Shown one piece after another: positions 38,108 to 47,518 of a stretch of 64,000 nucleotides of DNA (position 1 is its first letter; each line of letters opens with the position of its first letter). The DNA comes from Teredinibacter haidensis. Its GTDB lineage: Bacteria; Pseudomonadota; Gammaproteobacteria; Pseudomonadales; Cellvibrionaceae. The stretch spans positions 1,240,001 to 1,304,000 of the forward strand of contig NZ_CP060084.1 in NCBI RefSeq assembly GCF_014211975.1. Reading direction: 5' to 3'. The notes under the pieces are model-generated. The model did not search any database, was not told the DNA's origin, and saw only the letters and a list, made by a program, of their open reading frames with translations. Position numbers and translations under genes: made by a program.

Positions 38108-38860
38108 ATGAAGATTCTGGTGCCAATCAAGCGCGTTGTCGATTACAACGTAAAAGTCAGGCCAAAATCCGATGGCAGCGACGTTGATCTTGCCAACGTA
38201 AAAATGTCGATTAACCCCTTCTGTGAGATTGCGGTAGAAGAGGCGATACGTATTAAAGAAGCCGGGAATGCAGAAGAGGTTGTTGTTGTAACTGTTGGAT
38301 CGAGCAAGTCACAGGAACAGCTGCGCGCAGCGATGGCGCTTGGTGCCGACAGAAGTATCTTGGTGGAAACAGACGAAAATCTGGAGCCATTGGCGATCGC
38401 AAAAGTCTTGAAAGCTATTATCGAAAAAGAACAGCCAGGGTTGACCCTAATGGGCAAGCAATCGATTGATGCGGATAACAATCAGACCGGACAAATGCTC
38501 GCCGCCCTGTGCCAGCAGCCCCAAGGCACGTTTGCTTCGCAAGTAGAATTGGATGGCAGCAAAGTGGCTGTAACGAGGGAGGTCGATGGTGGATTGGAAA
38601 CGTTGTGTTTAAGCCTACCAGCGATAATTACAACCGATTTGCGCCTAAACGAGCCTCGGTTTGCAGCACTGCCAAATATTATGAAAGCCAAAAGAAAGCC
38701 GCTTGAGATTATTCCCTTAAATGACCTTGGGCTCGATACGGGTGCTCGCACGCAAATACTGTCTGTAGAGCTTCCTAAAGTACGCGAGGCTGGCGTCAAA
38801 GTCGCTGATGTGAACGAGCTGTTAGATAAACTGAAAAATGAAGCAAAGGTGATCTCATGA
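38108..38860 (+). CDS. etfB: Electron transfer flavoprotein beta subunit
   Basis: A 250-residue AMP-binding subunit of ETF, opening 'MKILVPIKRVVDYNVKVRP'. The family signature region is 'VEEAIRIKEAGNAEEVVVVT' and 'LMGKQSIDADNNQTGQM'. It accepts electrons from acyl-CoA and related dehydrogenases. The stop overlaps the start of etfA by 4 bp (ATGA), indicating coupling. Confidence 0.97.
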   Translation: MKILVPIKRVVDYNVKVRPKSDGSDVDLANVKMSINPFCEIAVEEAIRIKEAGNAEEVVVVTVGSSKSQEQLRAAMALGADRSILVETDENLEPLAIAKVLKAIIEKEQPGLTLMGKQSIDADNNQTGQMLAALCQQPQGTFASQVELDGSKVAVTREVDGGLETLCLSLPAIITTDLRLNEPRFAALPNIMKAKRKPLEIIPLNDLGLDTGARTQILSVELPKVREAGVKVADVNELLDKLKNEAKVIS

Positions 38861-39792
38861 GCGTACTCGTCTTGGTAGAACACGATAATCACAATCTAAA
38901 GGCCGTAACACTGAATACTGTTACAGCAGCTTTGGCGCTAGAGGCTGATGTCCACCTGCTGGTGGCCGGCTACAACTGTTCAGAGGTTGTCGAAAGCGCC
39001 AAAACAATACAGGGCGTAACGACTGTGCTTCAGGCAGACTCGGTGATACTTGAACACCAGATGGCGGAGAGTGTTGCACCCTTAATCGCCAGCCTCGCGA
39101 GCGAGTACAGCCATATTTTGGCTGCCGCAACAACCTATGGCAAAAACAGCTTACCCCGCGCTTCTGCACTGGTTGATAGCCAGTTGATTTCGGACATCCT
39201 GTCTGTTGAGAGTGCGGATACCTTTAAGCGTCCTATCTATGCAGGGAATGTTATCGCAACCGTCAAAAGCAATGATGTAATCAAGTTTTTGACGGTTCGC
39301 ACTACCGCCTTTGATGCCGCTAACGCTGAAACAGGTACCGCTATTGTTAAATCCGTTACTCCCGGTGAAAATCAAATCCTGTCCTCCTTTGTTGATCGGC
39401 AATTAGCAAAATCAGACCGTCCAGAGCTGACCTCAGCGAGTATTGTTGTGTCTGGTGGACGAGGGTTGCAAAATGGCGAAAATTTTGAATTGCTATTCAA
39501 GTTGGCTGATGAACTTAATGCCGCTGTCGGTGCCTCGCGCGCGGCGGTTGATGCTGGGTTTGTTCCAAACGATATGCAAGTCGGGCAAACGGGTAAGATC
39601 GTTGCTCCAGATTTGTATATTGCCATCGGTATTTCTGGGGCAATCCAGCATTTGGCTGGAATGAAAGAGTCAAAAGTGATCGTCGCAATTAATAAAGATG
39701 AGGGTGCCCCCATATTTCAGATAGCTGATTATGGCCTGGTGGCCGATTTGTTTGATGTGTTACCAGAGCTAACCGATAAACTGACTGCATAA
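38857..39792 (+). CDS. etfA: Electron transfer flavoprotein alpha subunit
   Basis: A 311-residue FAD-binding subunit. The C-terminal FAD domain is clear: 'VVSGGRGLQNGENFELLFKL', 'GASRAAVDAGFVPNDMQVGQ', 'YIAIGISGAIQHLAGM', 'VAINKDEGAPIF'. Together with etfB and the divergent ETF-QO gene it forms the complete route from dehydrogenases to the quinone pool. A terminator-like hairpin follows. Confidence 0.97.
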   Translation: MSVLVLVEHDNHNLKAVTLNTVTAALALEADVHLLVAGYNCSEVVESAKTIQGVTTVLQADSVILEHQMAESVAPLIASLASEYSHILAAATTYGKNSLPRASALVDSQLISDILSVESADTFKRPIYAGNVIATVKSNDVIKFLTVRTTAFDAANAETGTAIVKSVTPGENQILSSFVDRQLAKSDRPELTSASIVVSGGRGLQNGENFELLFKLADELNAAVGASRAAVDAGFVPNDMQVGQTGKIVAPDLYIAIGISGAIQHLAGMKESKVIVAINKDEGAPIFQIADYGLVADLFDVLPELTDKLTA

Positions 39793-39801
39793 AAACACAC
39801 T

Positions 39802-39834
39802 ATGGTGGCGAGTTCTTGGATTGCTCGCGACCAT
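39802..39834 (+). terminator. Terminator-like hairpin after etfA
   Basis: ATGGTGGCGAG and CTCGCGACCAT pair over 11 positions with one mismatch and a 10-base loop, ten bases past the etfA stop. The following CGTTTCTATT is a weak T tract. Confidence 0.65.
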
Positions 39835-39952
39835 CGTTTCTATTCAACACGGACACCTCCGCTTGTTACGGCTGCTGCTGCAGGAGTAGAATGCCGACCA
39901 GCAAATAACTTGTTGCTGTGTTTAATAATCAATCAAGCCAGGCCCGGCATTT

Positions 39953-42142
39953 ATGTTCAGTTTCTTCCTTCCCTCGAGTAAAGTTCAGAAAGATCGCAGC
40001 ATCATGCGTGAAACAGACGCAAGGATGGCGAAATATAGCCGTAGAGGCCTTATTTTCAATTTTTTGGCCTACTTAATTTGCTTGGTGGGTGGACGATTTA
40101 TCGATGAAAATCGTGATCTAACCATAACGCTGACGATTGGTCTTTTATTTATTACCATCGTTAGAGGCTTTTTTCTTTTCCGCTTTGACCAACTTTACCC
40201 AAGAGCGCCGCAGCGCTGGCGAACGAACTATTTTATTGCGACTTTATTCGGTGCATTCTGGTGGGCTGTTATTCTTGTTAGCATCACCCTTAAATTGGAT
40301 ATGCGCAACGAAGCTCCGTTGCTTTGGTTGTACACCGTCGTCTTTTTTTCGACCACTGCACATGCTTTTGCTCCCTACCAGAAATTTCTGTCTTACTATC
40401 AATTTATTGGCTTAGTCCCTGCTGCGTTAGCGGCTATGTTTGTAGGTGAATCAACGGCCTACCTTTATGGCATTCTTATGCTGATGTTTTTCTTTGTTTT
40501 ATCGCATCAATGTCGATTGATTTCGGAAAACTACTGGGAGAGATTGGAAGCTGCGTACGCACTTGCGAGAAAAACTCAATCAATAGAAGAGGAAAAACGT
40601 GATACGAGGGCGAGCGTCCAGTTAAATAAAGAGTTTCTCGCATATCTCAGGAATGATTTAAAATCGATTTTTATTCAGGCTAGCGATGCGTTGAATGAGC
40701 TGGATCAAGGACATGTCAATCGACCATCTCTACGCCAATGTGAAAAAGCGTATCAGGATGTCTTTCGCAGCGTAAGTGATTTTAATAATGTGCTCAATAA
40801 AAAGCTGGTGCTCGAAAACAAAATATTCAATATACGCCACGAGCTTCAACACCTTGTGGCGGAATATATCGATGAGTCTGAAACTGAAGGTATTCGTATA
40901 GAGACTGCCTTATCGCCAACACTGCCCATGCGCCTAAAAGGCGATGCATCCCGTCTCGCACAAATTATTCGCACCCTAATTTCGCTGAGCATTCAGTCGT
41001 TGGATAGGGGTGTTGTGTTAATTGAAGTTGAGTTCCTGCGGGAGTATGAAACTGCAGGTGAGCTTTATATTAATATTTCCAGTTTTAACCAAAGCCAAAA
41101 GAAACATTTCTTTAGTGAGGAAAATGGTCAGGCACCCAAAACCAGTATGTCCTACGCCGTTGCCAAAGGTATTGCCGAGCTTATGAACGGCAGTATCGAA
41201 GTAAGTGAAATATCCCAGGAGGGAATTCTGTACCGGCTTGATGCAAAATTTGATATCGCAGAGCAAGCCGGTCACTTGGACTTCCACCGAAATTCTTTTC
41301 TTGGTCGCAGTGTAATGCTGATACATAACAATCGTCGGATTGTTGACATAAAGCGCCGGGAACTCGCTGCACTTGGATTTGAGGTCTTTACAGAATCTCA
41401 ATATAGGAAAGCGCAACAGCAATTGGCTAACAGCTATAAAGACAGTAAGCCAATTGAGTGTGTCCTTTACTATTATGAAGAAGGTGAAAGCGAAGCCGTC
41501 GAATTTAATAATGCCTTGGCCGAGCACCCAGAGCTTCGTTATACGCACCAATTAATTGTTGCTACTGAGCGGCAGCAACGCCTGCTCGGGAAGCTTGGTT
41601 TTAGTGATACCGAATATTTACATGTTGTCAATAAGCCTGCAGGGCTATACGAGCTGGAAACGTCCTTTAAAGAAGTTTATAGCATGATGGAGGATGAAGA
41701 GATTTCTATTGAAGATGTGATTGTAAAGGTATCGTCTGCAGATGAAACCGTTTTGGAAATGCTGCTAATTAGCAGGCAAGAGAATGCAGAGTCTCGCGTG
41801 AAAGACATGCTACAGGGGCTTCGGTTGGAGTTGACGTTAGTTTCTGAGGCCGGAAAAGTTCAAGCTGTTTTTAATAAAAAGCAGCCAGTTGTCGCTATTA
41901 TCGATTGTGATGAAGAGCCTGAGTTTATAAATATTGTTGATAGTATTCGTAGCTTGGAGCAAAAAACTAATACCGATTTTTATATGCCTATTATTGGGAT
42001 AAGTTCTTCTTCTACAGTGGCGGAATCTACAGCCTATGAACTTGGTGTGGACGACTTTGTTGACCTGTCTAACCCAAAGAAAACATTGCGAAGAATTGTA
42101 GAAAACTGGTTGTCGTTAACAGCGAATGCAAAGGAAGGCTAA
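39953..42142 (+). CDS. Membrane sensor with degenerate hybrid histidine-kinase layout
   Basis: A 729-residue protein. About five to six membrane spans lie in residues 30–190, followed by a helical DHp-like region ('LNKEFLAYLRNDLKSIF', about 222–238), an ATPase-like region (about 330–440), and two receiver-like regions (about 448–570 and 610–725). The order copies a hybrid kinase. However, the phospho-His is missing (…LRNDLKS in place of …SHELRT), the N box Asn is missing ('RLAQIIRTLISLSIQS'), and the last receiver has an Asp ('VAIIDCDEEP') but no KP (…VDLSNP). Kinase activity is therefore doubtful. No partner regulator is adjacent. Confidence 0.75.
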   Translation: MFSFFLPSSKVQKDRSIMRETDARMAKYSRRGLIFNFLAYLICLVGGRFIDENRDLTITLTIGLLFITIVRGFFLFRFDQLYPRAPQRWRTNYFIATLFGAFWWAVILVSITLKLDMRNEAPLLWLYTVVFFSTTAHAFAPYQKFLSYYQFIGLVPAALAAMFVGESTAYLYGILMLMFFFVLSHQCRLISENYWERLEAAYALARKTQSIEEEKRDTRASVQLNKEFLAYLRNDLKSIFIQASDALNELDQGHVNRPSLRQCEKAYQDVFRSVSDFNNVLNKKLVLENKIFNIRHELQHLVAEYIDESETEGIRIETALSPTLPMRLKGDASRLAQIIRTLISLSIQSLDRGVVLIEVEFLREYETAGELYINISSFNQSQKKHFFSEENGQAPKTSMSYAVAKGIAELMNGSIEVSEISQEGILYRLDAKFDIAEQAGHLDFHRNSFLGRSVMLIHNNRRIVDIKRRELAALGFEVFTESQYRKAQQQLANSYKDSKPIECVLYYYEEGESEAVEFNNALAEHPELRYTHQLIVATERQQRLLGKLGFSDTEYLHVVNKPAGLYELETSFKEVYSMMEDEEISIEDVIVKVSSADETVLEMLLISRQENAESRVKDMLQGLRLELTLVSEAGKVQAVFNKKQPVVAIIDCDEEPEFINIVDSIRSLEQKTNTDFYMPIIGISSSSTVAESTAYELGVDDFVDLSNPKKTLRRIVENWLSLTANAKEG

Positions 42143-42316
42143 CGGTTTTATTTAAAGCGTAAAAGTATTGAGCTTTGTTGCTAGTAGCTTTAATGCAGAG
42201 CGTGGACGTTGCCGCGGTTGGGCCGAAAGGGAATTCTTTGCAAGCCCGAAATAAAATACAAATCACTCAAGTAGCTATTAGGGTTTGTGGGGTGGTACTG
42301 TACATTGCCCACTTTT

Positions 42317-43126
42317 TTAGGAAAATTCTGCCCAAATAGGGCAGTGGTCGGAAGGCTTTTCCATCGCTCTTATCTCTGTATCAATACCGGAGCCAATACA
42401 CTTGTCAGCAAGTGACTTGCTCGCCAAAATAAGGTCTATACGCAGGCCGCGTTTAGGTTCACGTTCAAAGCCTTTGCTTCTGTAATCGAACCAGCTGTAG
42501 TGGCTTTCCTGTTCGCCGTGAATACCCCTAAAGGTATCAGTAAGCCCCCAGCTCATTAGCTTATCCAGCCACTCTCGTTCTTCGGGTAGGAAGCTGCACT
42601 TGCCGGATCGCAGCCAGCGTTTGCGATTGTCTTCACCAATACCGATATCAATATCCTGTGGCGAGATGTTCATATCGCCAATAACCAACAAGGTATCATC
42701 TGGGCTGTAATTGTTTTCAATATAGGCCTGTAGATCACGATAAAAATTGCGTTTGTTTGGGTATTTTACGGGGTGTTCATTGCTTTCGCCCTGAGGGAAA
42801 TATCCGTTCATTACGGTGATGGTATTTCCTTCAATATCAAATGTTCCTGCAATAAAGCGCTTTTGTGAAGAGCTATCATCGGTTGGGAAGCCTTTTTGCA
42901 CGGTTTTAAAGTCGTACTTGGATAGCAGCGCAACCCCGTAATGGGTTTTTTGCCCTAAGTATTGCACTCGGTACCCCATAGCTTCAATAGTTGCTACAGG
43001 GAAGTCTACATCGGTAACTTTAGTTTCCTGAAGGCCAATAAAATCCGGGTCGTATTTATCGATAAGACGTTGCAGCTGGTGCAAGCGTATACGCACACTG
43101 TTTACGTTAAAGGATATGCACTTCAT
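42317..43126 (-). CDS. xthA: Exodeoxyribonuclease III
   Basis: A 269-residue AP endonuclease/3'-5' exonuclease of the EEP fold used in base-excision repair. Conserved motifs: 'NSVRIRLHQLQRLI', 'IGLQETKVTD' (metal Glu), 'LVIGDMNISPQDID' and the terminal 'PSDHCPIWAEF' (Asp-His). Length matches E. coli XthA (268). It is 33 bp downstream of prc on the same strand. Confidence 0.94.
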   Translation of the reverse strand: MKCISFNVNSVRIRLHQLQRLIDKYDPDFIGLQETKVTDVDFPVATIEAMGYRVQYLGQKTHYGVALLSKYDFKTVQKGFPTDDSSSQKRFIAGTFDIEGNTITVMNGYFPQGESNEHPVKYPNKRNFYRDLQAYIENNYSPDDTLLVIGDMNISPQDIDIGIGEDNRKRWLRSGKCSFLPEEREWLDKLMSWGLTDTFRGIHGEQESHYSWFDYRSKGFEREPKRGLRIDLILASKSLADKCIGSGIDTEIRAMEKPSDHCPIWAEFS

Positions 43127-43159
43127 AGAGCTTATATGTGTTCTCTGGCCTTAATATGG

Positions 43160-45343
43160 CTAATTTTTAGCTTTAAATGGCGAGCGCTGTCCCCAAGTGG
43201 ACAGCGCAGGTTCCTTTTGCTCAAAACTTGCGGCTTGCTGCGTGTTGCTGGTGCTTGAAATGCGAATCATATCCACCAGAATATTGCCAGTTTCAATCAG
43301 TAATGTGTCGCCATCGACGTCAATTCGATTTTGCTGATTTGAGGCGGCTTGCTCCTGTTGCTTTTCTTCGGATTCTTCTTCCGATTTCCTAAATTCTTCA
43401 AGTGTTTTATAAGGTTTAAGTTGTTTGCCTAGACGTCGTTTATTATCTATAGCCATAGCTTGTTTTTCTAGGCGTTCTTTTTCCTGAATGCGTTCTTGCT
43501 CATTTAGAGACACGATTTTTTTGCGCTTGTTTTCTTCCATAATATGGATTTGATCAAGAATAAAAGTGAAGTCGGGGTCGTTGGCCACCCGTTTATTGTG
43601 AGAGTCCATCAACTGTGGGATTAACGGTTCATAATTGAAGTACGTGGCATGTGGTACCGCGTGAATTTGATCCCAGGGCAGGGCGTTGTCGTACGCGGCT
43701 TCACCCACTTCTTCCGTATCGATTAATAGAGGCAGTGCAATATCGGGTACAACACCTCGGTGCTGAGTGCTTTCGCCGGATACTCGGTAGAATTTGGATT
43801 CGGTGATTTTTAGCTTGCCTTCGAGCAGGGGGGTAACAGACTGGACGGTACCTTTACCAAACGACTCCGAACCAACAATTAGCCCACGATGATAATCCTG
43901 AATTGCGCCAGCAAAAATTTCAGAAGCTGATGCGCTTAAGCGGTTTACCAGAACTACAAGAGGGCCTCGGTAGCGCGCTTTAGAGTGGGATCGATGGTGG
44001 CGATTGATTCGGCCATCTGGCGAGCGTATTTGTACCACAGGCCCTTGATCAATAAACACATCGGTTAAGCGCGTAGCTTCGTGTAGCGAACCACCTCCGT
44101 TATTGCGAAGGTCGAGAATTACGCCATCTACATTTTCTGCTCGCAGTTCATCCAGTAAGTTTAGGATGTCTTGCGTACTGCTTTTGAAGTTTAAGTCACG
44201 GTTGTTGTAGGCTTCAAAATCGATATAAAAGGCGGGCAGGTGGATCACCCCAATCTTGTACAGGTCCACGCCATCAGTAAGTTCAAGTACGGCTTTTTGC
44301 GCCGCCTGATCTTCAAGTTTTACCTTGCCTCGATTGATTCGAACGGTTTTTGATTCTGCATTTGCTGGACTGTCTGTCGACATTACCTCCAGTTTAACAA
44401 CAGTATTTTTGGGTCCGCGTATTAAATTGACGACTTCATCCAGTCGCCAACCGACAACATCCACTAGTTCGCCATCGGAACCCTGGCCAACAGAGATAAT
44501 TTTATCGGCGGCTTTTAGTTGCCCTTGCTTGTCTGCTGGCCCACCGGCAACTAAGCGTACAACTTTGGTGAATTCGTCTTCTGATTGTAATACTGCGCCA
44601 ATCCCCTCGAGCGATAAGGACATATTGATGTCGAAGTTTTCAGACGTTCGTTGACTCCAGTAATTCGTATGTGGGTCATAAAGCGTGGCCAGTGCATTAA
44701 CCATTGTTTCAAAGACATCAACACTGTCTTGCTGCATTACGCGGTTCAATTGATTTTTATAGCGGCGACGCAGGGTATCCCGGGCCTCGTCTAGCGTTTT
44801 ACCTGCAAGCTTTAAGTTCAATAAGCTGAGTTTAAGGCGTTTGTACCAGAGCACATCGGCTTCGTCACGTGTAACGGGCCATGCGCTATCTTCTCGATCC
44901 AGCGCGAGGGAATCTTTTTCGGTAAAGTTGAATTTAATGTCGTCGTCGTCGAGCATATCCAATACGGATTCAAGGCGAGAGACCAGTCGCTGACGGAAGG
45001 TGTGGTAAATATCAAAGCCTGGCTCTAAATTTCCGCGCTTAAAAAAATCGTCAAAGTTATCTTTGTTTTTTTCAAAGCCTTCAACGTCTTTAGAGTAAAA
45101 AAAGAGCTTGGCAGGATCCAGTGTTGTAAGGTATTGCTCCAGGAATTTTTTCGACAGCTCGTCGTCGACAGTTTGCTCTCGATAGTGTCGAGACTGCAAC
45201 TTGGCGATAACGTCTTTAATCGTCTCCGACTGCGCTTTGGTGTGTTGGAGTGGCGCAACAATGGAGGCCTCTGCGTAAATGCTGGCCAGTACAATGAGCA
45301 GTAGGGCGATGCTGTAACGAGGAAATACTTTGGTTAAAATCAT
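43160..45343 (-). CDS. prc: Tail-specific (C-terminal processing) protease
   Basis: A 727-residue periplasmic S41 protease that trims C-termini of envelope proteins and, in E. coli, degrades peptidoglycan hydrolases. A Sec signal occupies residues 1–26. A PDZ domain lies around 245–330. The Ser/Lys dyad is in 'NRLSASASEIFAGAIQDYHR' and 'GSESFGKGTVQSV'. A charged C-terminal region rich in Lys and Glu follows (DUF3340-like). Length is slightly above the E. coli protein (682). Confidence 0.94.
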   Translation of the reverse strand: MILTKVFPRYSIALLLIVLASIYAEASIVAPLQHTKAQSETIKDVIAKLQSRHYREQTVDDELSKKFLEQYLTTLDPAKLFFYSKDVEGFEKNKDNFDDFFKRGNLEPGFDIYHTFRQRLVSRLESVLDMLDDDDIKFNFTEKDSLALDREDSAWPVTRDEADVLWYKRLKLSLLNLKLAGKTLDEARDTLRRRYKNQLNRVMQQDSVDVFETMVNALATLYDPHTNYWSQRTSENFDINMSLSLEGIGAVLQSEDEFTKVVRLVAGGPADKQGQLKAADKIISVGQGSDGELVDVVGWRLDEVVNLIRGPKNTVVKLEVMSTDSPANAESKTVRINRGKVKLEDQAAQKAVLELTDGVDLYKIGVIHLPAFYIDFEAYNNRDLNFKSSTQDILNLLDELRAENVDGVILDLRNNGGGSLHEATRLTDVFIDQGPVVQIRSPDGRINRHHRSHSKARYRGPLVVLVNRLSASASEIFAGAIQDYHRGLIVGSESFGKGTVQSVTPLLEGKLKITESKFYRVSGESTQHRGVVPDIALPLLIDTEEVGEAAYDNALPWDQIHAVPHATYFNYEPLIPQLMDSHNKRVANDPDFTFILDQIHIMEENKRKKIVSLNEQERIQEKERLEKQAMAIDNKRRLGKQLKPYKTLEEFRKSEEESEEKQQEQAASNQQNRIDVDGDTLLIETGNILVDMIRISSTSNTQQAASFEQKEPALSTWGQRSPFKAKN

Positions 45344-46043
45344 ACTTTTAGATAACCGGGATCTGAATGGCTGTACGTTTTTTGCGTTAAACGCCTGAAA
45401 TATCTGGCAAATATAGCACAGAGTCGAAGTATTAAAGAGTGAGTCAGGTGCATTTAGTTCCTCTTTGCGTAGCAGTTACGCCATAGCCTATGTCGAACCA
45501 CAAGGCATTCAGTTCAATAATGAATCATTACCGCCGTGATACAGACTCTAAGCCCCCTAGAAAAGTAGGGTATTATTGTTCTACATAGCTTCTTTTTAGC
45601 TTTCGGAGGCTTTTATGCTCATTTTTTAGAGCTAAACGGTAACGGGCTTGCTTGAGGTTTTCGGCTGAGGGCTCGTCCATGCGCCCGCGCGTTCTTGGCG
45701 TCTGTGAGATGGGGCCGTTGCGAGGCGCTTATGCGCCCAATATTGGTGCTTTCATTGTTTCCTCTCTGTATAGGTATTGTTGAGAGCCTCTGCGCCAGCG
45801 CTGTAATGCTTCTGGCGCCACTGAGCTATTTTCTAGATAAACTTGTGACTTCCGGGGCAGGAAAAGAGGCCGGTAACAGCTATAGCGCTTCAATTAGACT
45901 GCATACGGGAGGGCGGTGCCGATACCATCCGTTTCACGCTCTTTGTTATATAGACATCGTTTTGCTGGGGCTCGGGGATGGTTACTTTGGGTTAGCGATC
46001 ACACAGGAAGATAGCTTAAATATAAATACTATGGTTGTAATCA
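45344..46043. other. Intergenic region with one doubtful ORF
   Basis: The prc promoter side lies at the left. A 118-codon frame (45695–46051) overlaps the HAD gene by 8 bp but has no clear ribosome site or recognisable domain, so I leave it unannotated. Nothing else stands out. Confidence 0.4.
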
Positions 46044-46652
46044 ATGAGTGAGATAAAGGTAATTTTGTTTGATTTAGGTGGTGTACTGCTGGAGCTTGAT
46101 GGTCCACCCATTAAAAATCACTGGATAGAAGAAGAGTTGACCCACGAGCAAAGTTGGCAGCGTTGGATGTCATCACGTTATGTTAAGCGGTTTGAAACGG
46201 GGAGTATCTCGGCTGATGAGTTTGTGTCTGGCGTGGTTCAAGAATTGGGTATAAATCTATCTGAAGGAGAGTTTCGAAAGGCCTTTATCGATTGGCCTAA
46301 AGAGCTTTTTGATGGTGCTGCGGAAATGCTTACGGCGTTAAAAAAGCGATATCATATCGCTTTTTTTTCCAATACTAGTGAGCTGCATTTGCCCCGGTTG
46401 TTGGATAAATTAAAGTTGGCTGACTATTTTCACAATACCTATGCATCCTACGAAATCGGTTTTTTTAAGCCTGATATTGCCGGTTTTCACTATGTCGCTG
46501 ATGATCTGGATATATCCGTCGAAAATATTTTATTTATCGATGACAATCAGGTGAATGTGGATGGAGCAGTCCGGGCCGGGATGAGAGCAAAAAAAGCTGT
46601 TGGCTTAAACCAGGTTGAGCAGGTTCTACGCGAATTTGGCTGTTTGGTATAG
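46044..46652 (+). CDS. HAD-superfamily hydrolase (IA-like, YihX type)
   Basis: A 202-residue phosphatase-type HAD protein. Motif I is 'ILFDLGGVLLELDG' (the second Asp is replaced by Gly, as in YihX and other GG-type members), motif II 'AFFSNTSELH', motif III Lys in 'EIGFFKPD', and motif IV 'NILFIDDNQVNVDGAVRAG'. A sugar-phosphate or similar small phosphate is the likely substrate. Confidence 0.88.
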   Translation: MSEIKVILFDLGGVLLELDGPPIKNHWIEEELTHEQSWQRWMSSRYVKRFETGSISADEFVSGVVQELGINLSEGEFRKAFIDWPKELFDGAAEMLTALKKRYHIAFFSNTSELHLPRLLDKLKLADYFHNTYASYEIGFFKPDIAGFHYVADDLDISVENILFIDDNQVNVDGAVRAGMRAKKAVGLNQVEQVLREFGCLV

Positions 46653-46783
46653 GGTTTAATTAAATGCCAAAGCACACTGTGGAGCGGTAAAAAGGCTCAC
46701 TCCATTTACAGTTTTGGTCGAATCTACTGAAGAGCATTCCTTATTGCTCTAGTGTCGGCTCACGAATCTTTATACTTGAAACC

Positions 46784-46811
46784 TTGACATGCAAGCCTTT
46801 TCACTTAGAAT
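46784..46811 (+). promoter_or_regulatory. Sigma-70-type promoter of the TetR gene
   Basis: A perfect -35 TTGACA (46784–46789) and a good -10 TAGAAT (46806–46811) are separated by 16 bp, about 35 bases before the TetR start codon. Confidence 0.75.
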
Positions 46812-46828
46812 GAATGAACGTTCATTCA
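46811..46828. promoter_or_regulatory. Palindromic operator, likely for the TetR repressor
   Basis: TGAATGAACGTTCATTCA is a perfect 18-bp palindrome just downstream of and touching the -10 box. Its form (TGAATG…CATTCA) is typical of TetR-family operators. Binding would block transcription of the regulator and probably the pump genes behind it. Confidence 0.82.
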
Positions 46829-46843
46829 CTGGTAGTGTACTTT

Positions 46844-47458
46844 ATGTCAGACGCTATTTGTCAAGATGCCCGTTTACCCGCTCAGGAAGCTAAGCGGCAA
46901 CAGATCTTGCGGGCAACTCTCAAGTTATTGGCTAAGCAGGGCTTTCACGGGTTTTCCATTAAGCAGGTGGCGAAGGCAGCAAATGTGGCCGCCGGAACGG
47001 TGTATCTCTACTTCCGTGATAAGCAGGATATGATCGAGCAGCTTCATATGGAGATTATTCAGAGTGTGGCCAGTGCGACCTTTGATGGCTGGGATGAGAG
47101 CGCTCCACCATTCAATCGCTATCAACGCCTGTGTCGCAATCTTTGGTACTTCAATATAGAGCATCCAGATGCTTTGCTGTGCAAGGGACAGTTCGATCAA
47201 CTGCCGCCGGATGTGCTGCGCAATCAGTACACAGAGGCGCAAAACCTTTTTGCACCGTTGAATGCCCTATTCTGCGAGGGTAGGGAGAGTGGAGAGCTGG
47301 AGGCTCTGCCCAATGAAGCAATGTTCTGTATTTCGGTCGATACCTTCTGGCAGATGGCGCGCAAGCAGCACCTGGGGATGGTGGAGGTGAATGAGGCGTT
47401 ATTAGAACAGATGATCGATAGTACTTGGCGAGGGATATCGCGAAACCAAAACACCTGA
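46844..47458 (+). CDS. TetR/AcrR-family repressor of the adjacent efflux pump
   Basis: About 204 residues from ATG 46844; the frame is open to 46814 but that start lies within the operator. The N-terminal helix-turn-helix is classic: 'QQILRATLKLLAKQGFHGFS', 'IKQVAKAANVAAGTVYLYFR', then 'DKQDMIEQL'. The C-terminal ligand domain is variable. It sits 60 bp upstream of the RND genes and likely controls them and itself; the inducer is unknown. Confidence 0.9.
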   Translation: MSDAICQDARLPAQEAKRQQILRATLKLLAKQGFHGFSIKQVAKAANVAAGTVYLYFRDKQDMIEQLHMEIIQSVASATFDGWDESAPPFNRYQRLCRNLWYFNIEHPDALLCKGQFDQLPPDVLRNQYTEAQNLFAPLNALFCEGRESGELEALPNEAMFCISVDTFWQMARKQHLGMVEVNEALLEQMIDSTWRGISRNQNT

Positions 47459-47518
47459 AGTGGCCCGTAACAAACCCCTCATGCTGCCGTAACGCGGCAG
47501 TTGAATTTGAAGGAATAT

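Noticed and set aside
45695..46051. 118-codon ORF before the HAD gene
   Set aside because: No ribosome site, no domain, uneven composition; the 8-bp overlap with the HAD gene alone is not enough.
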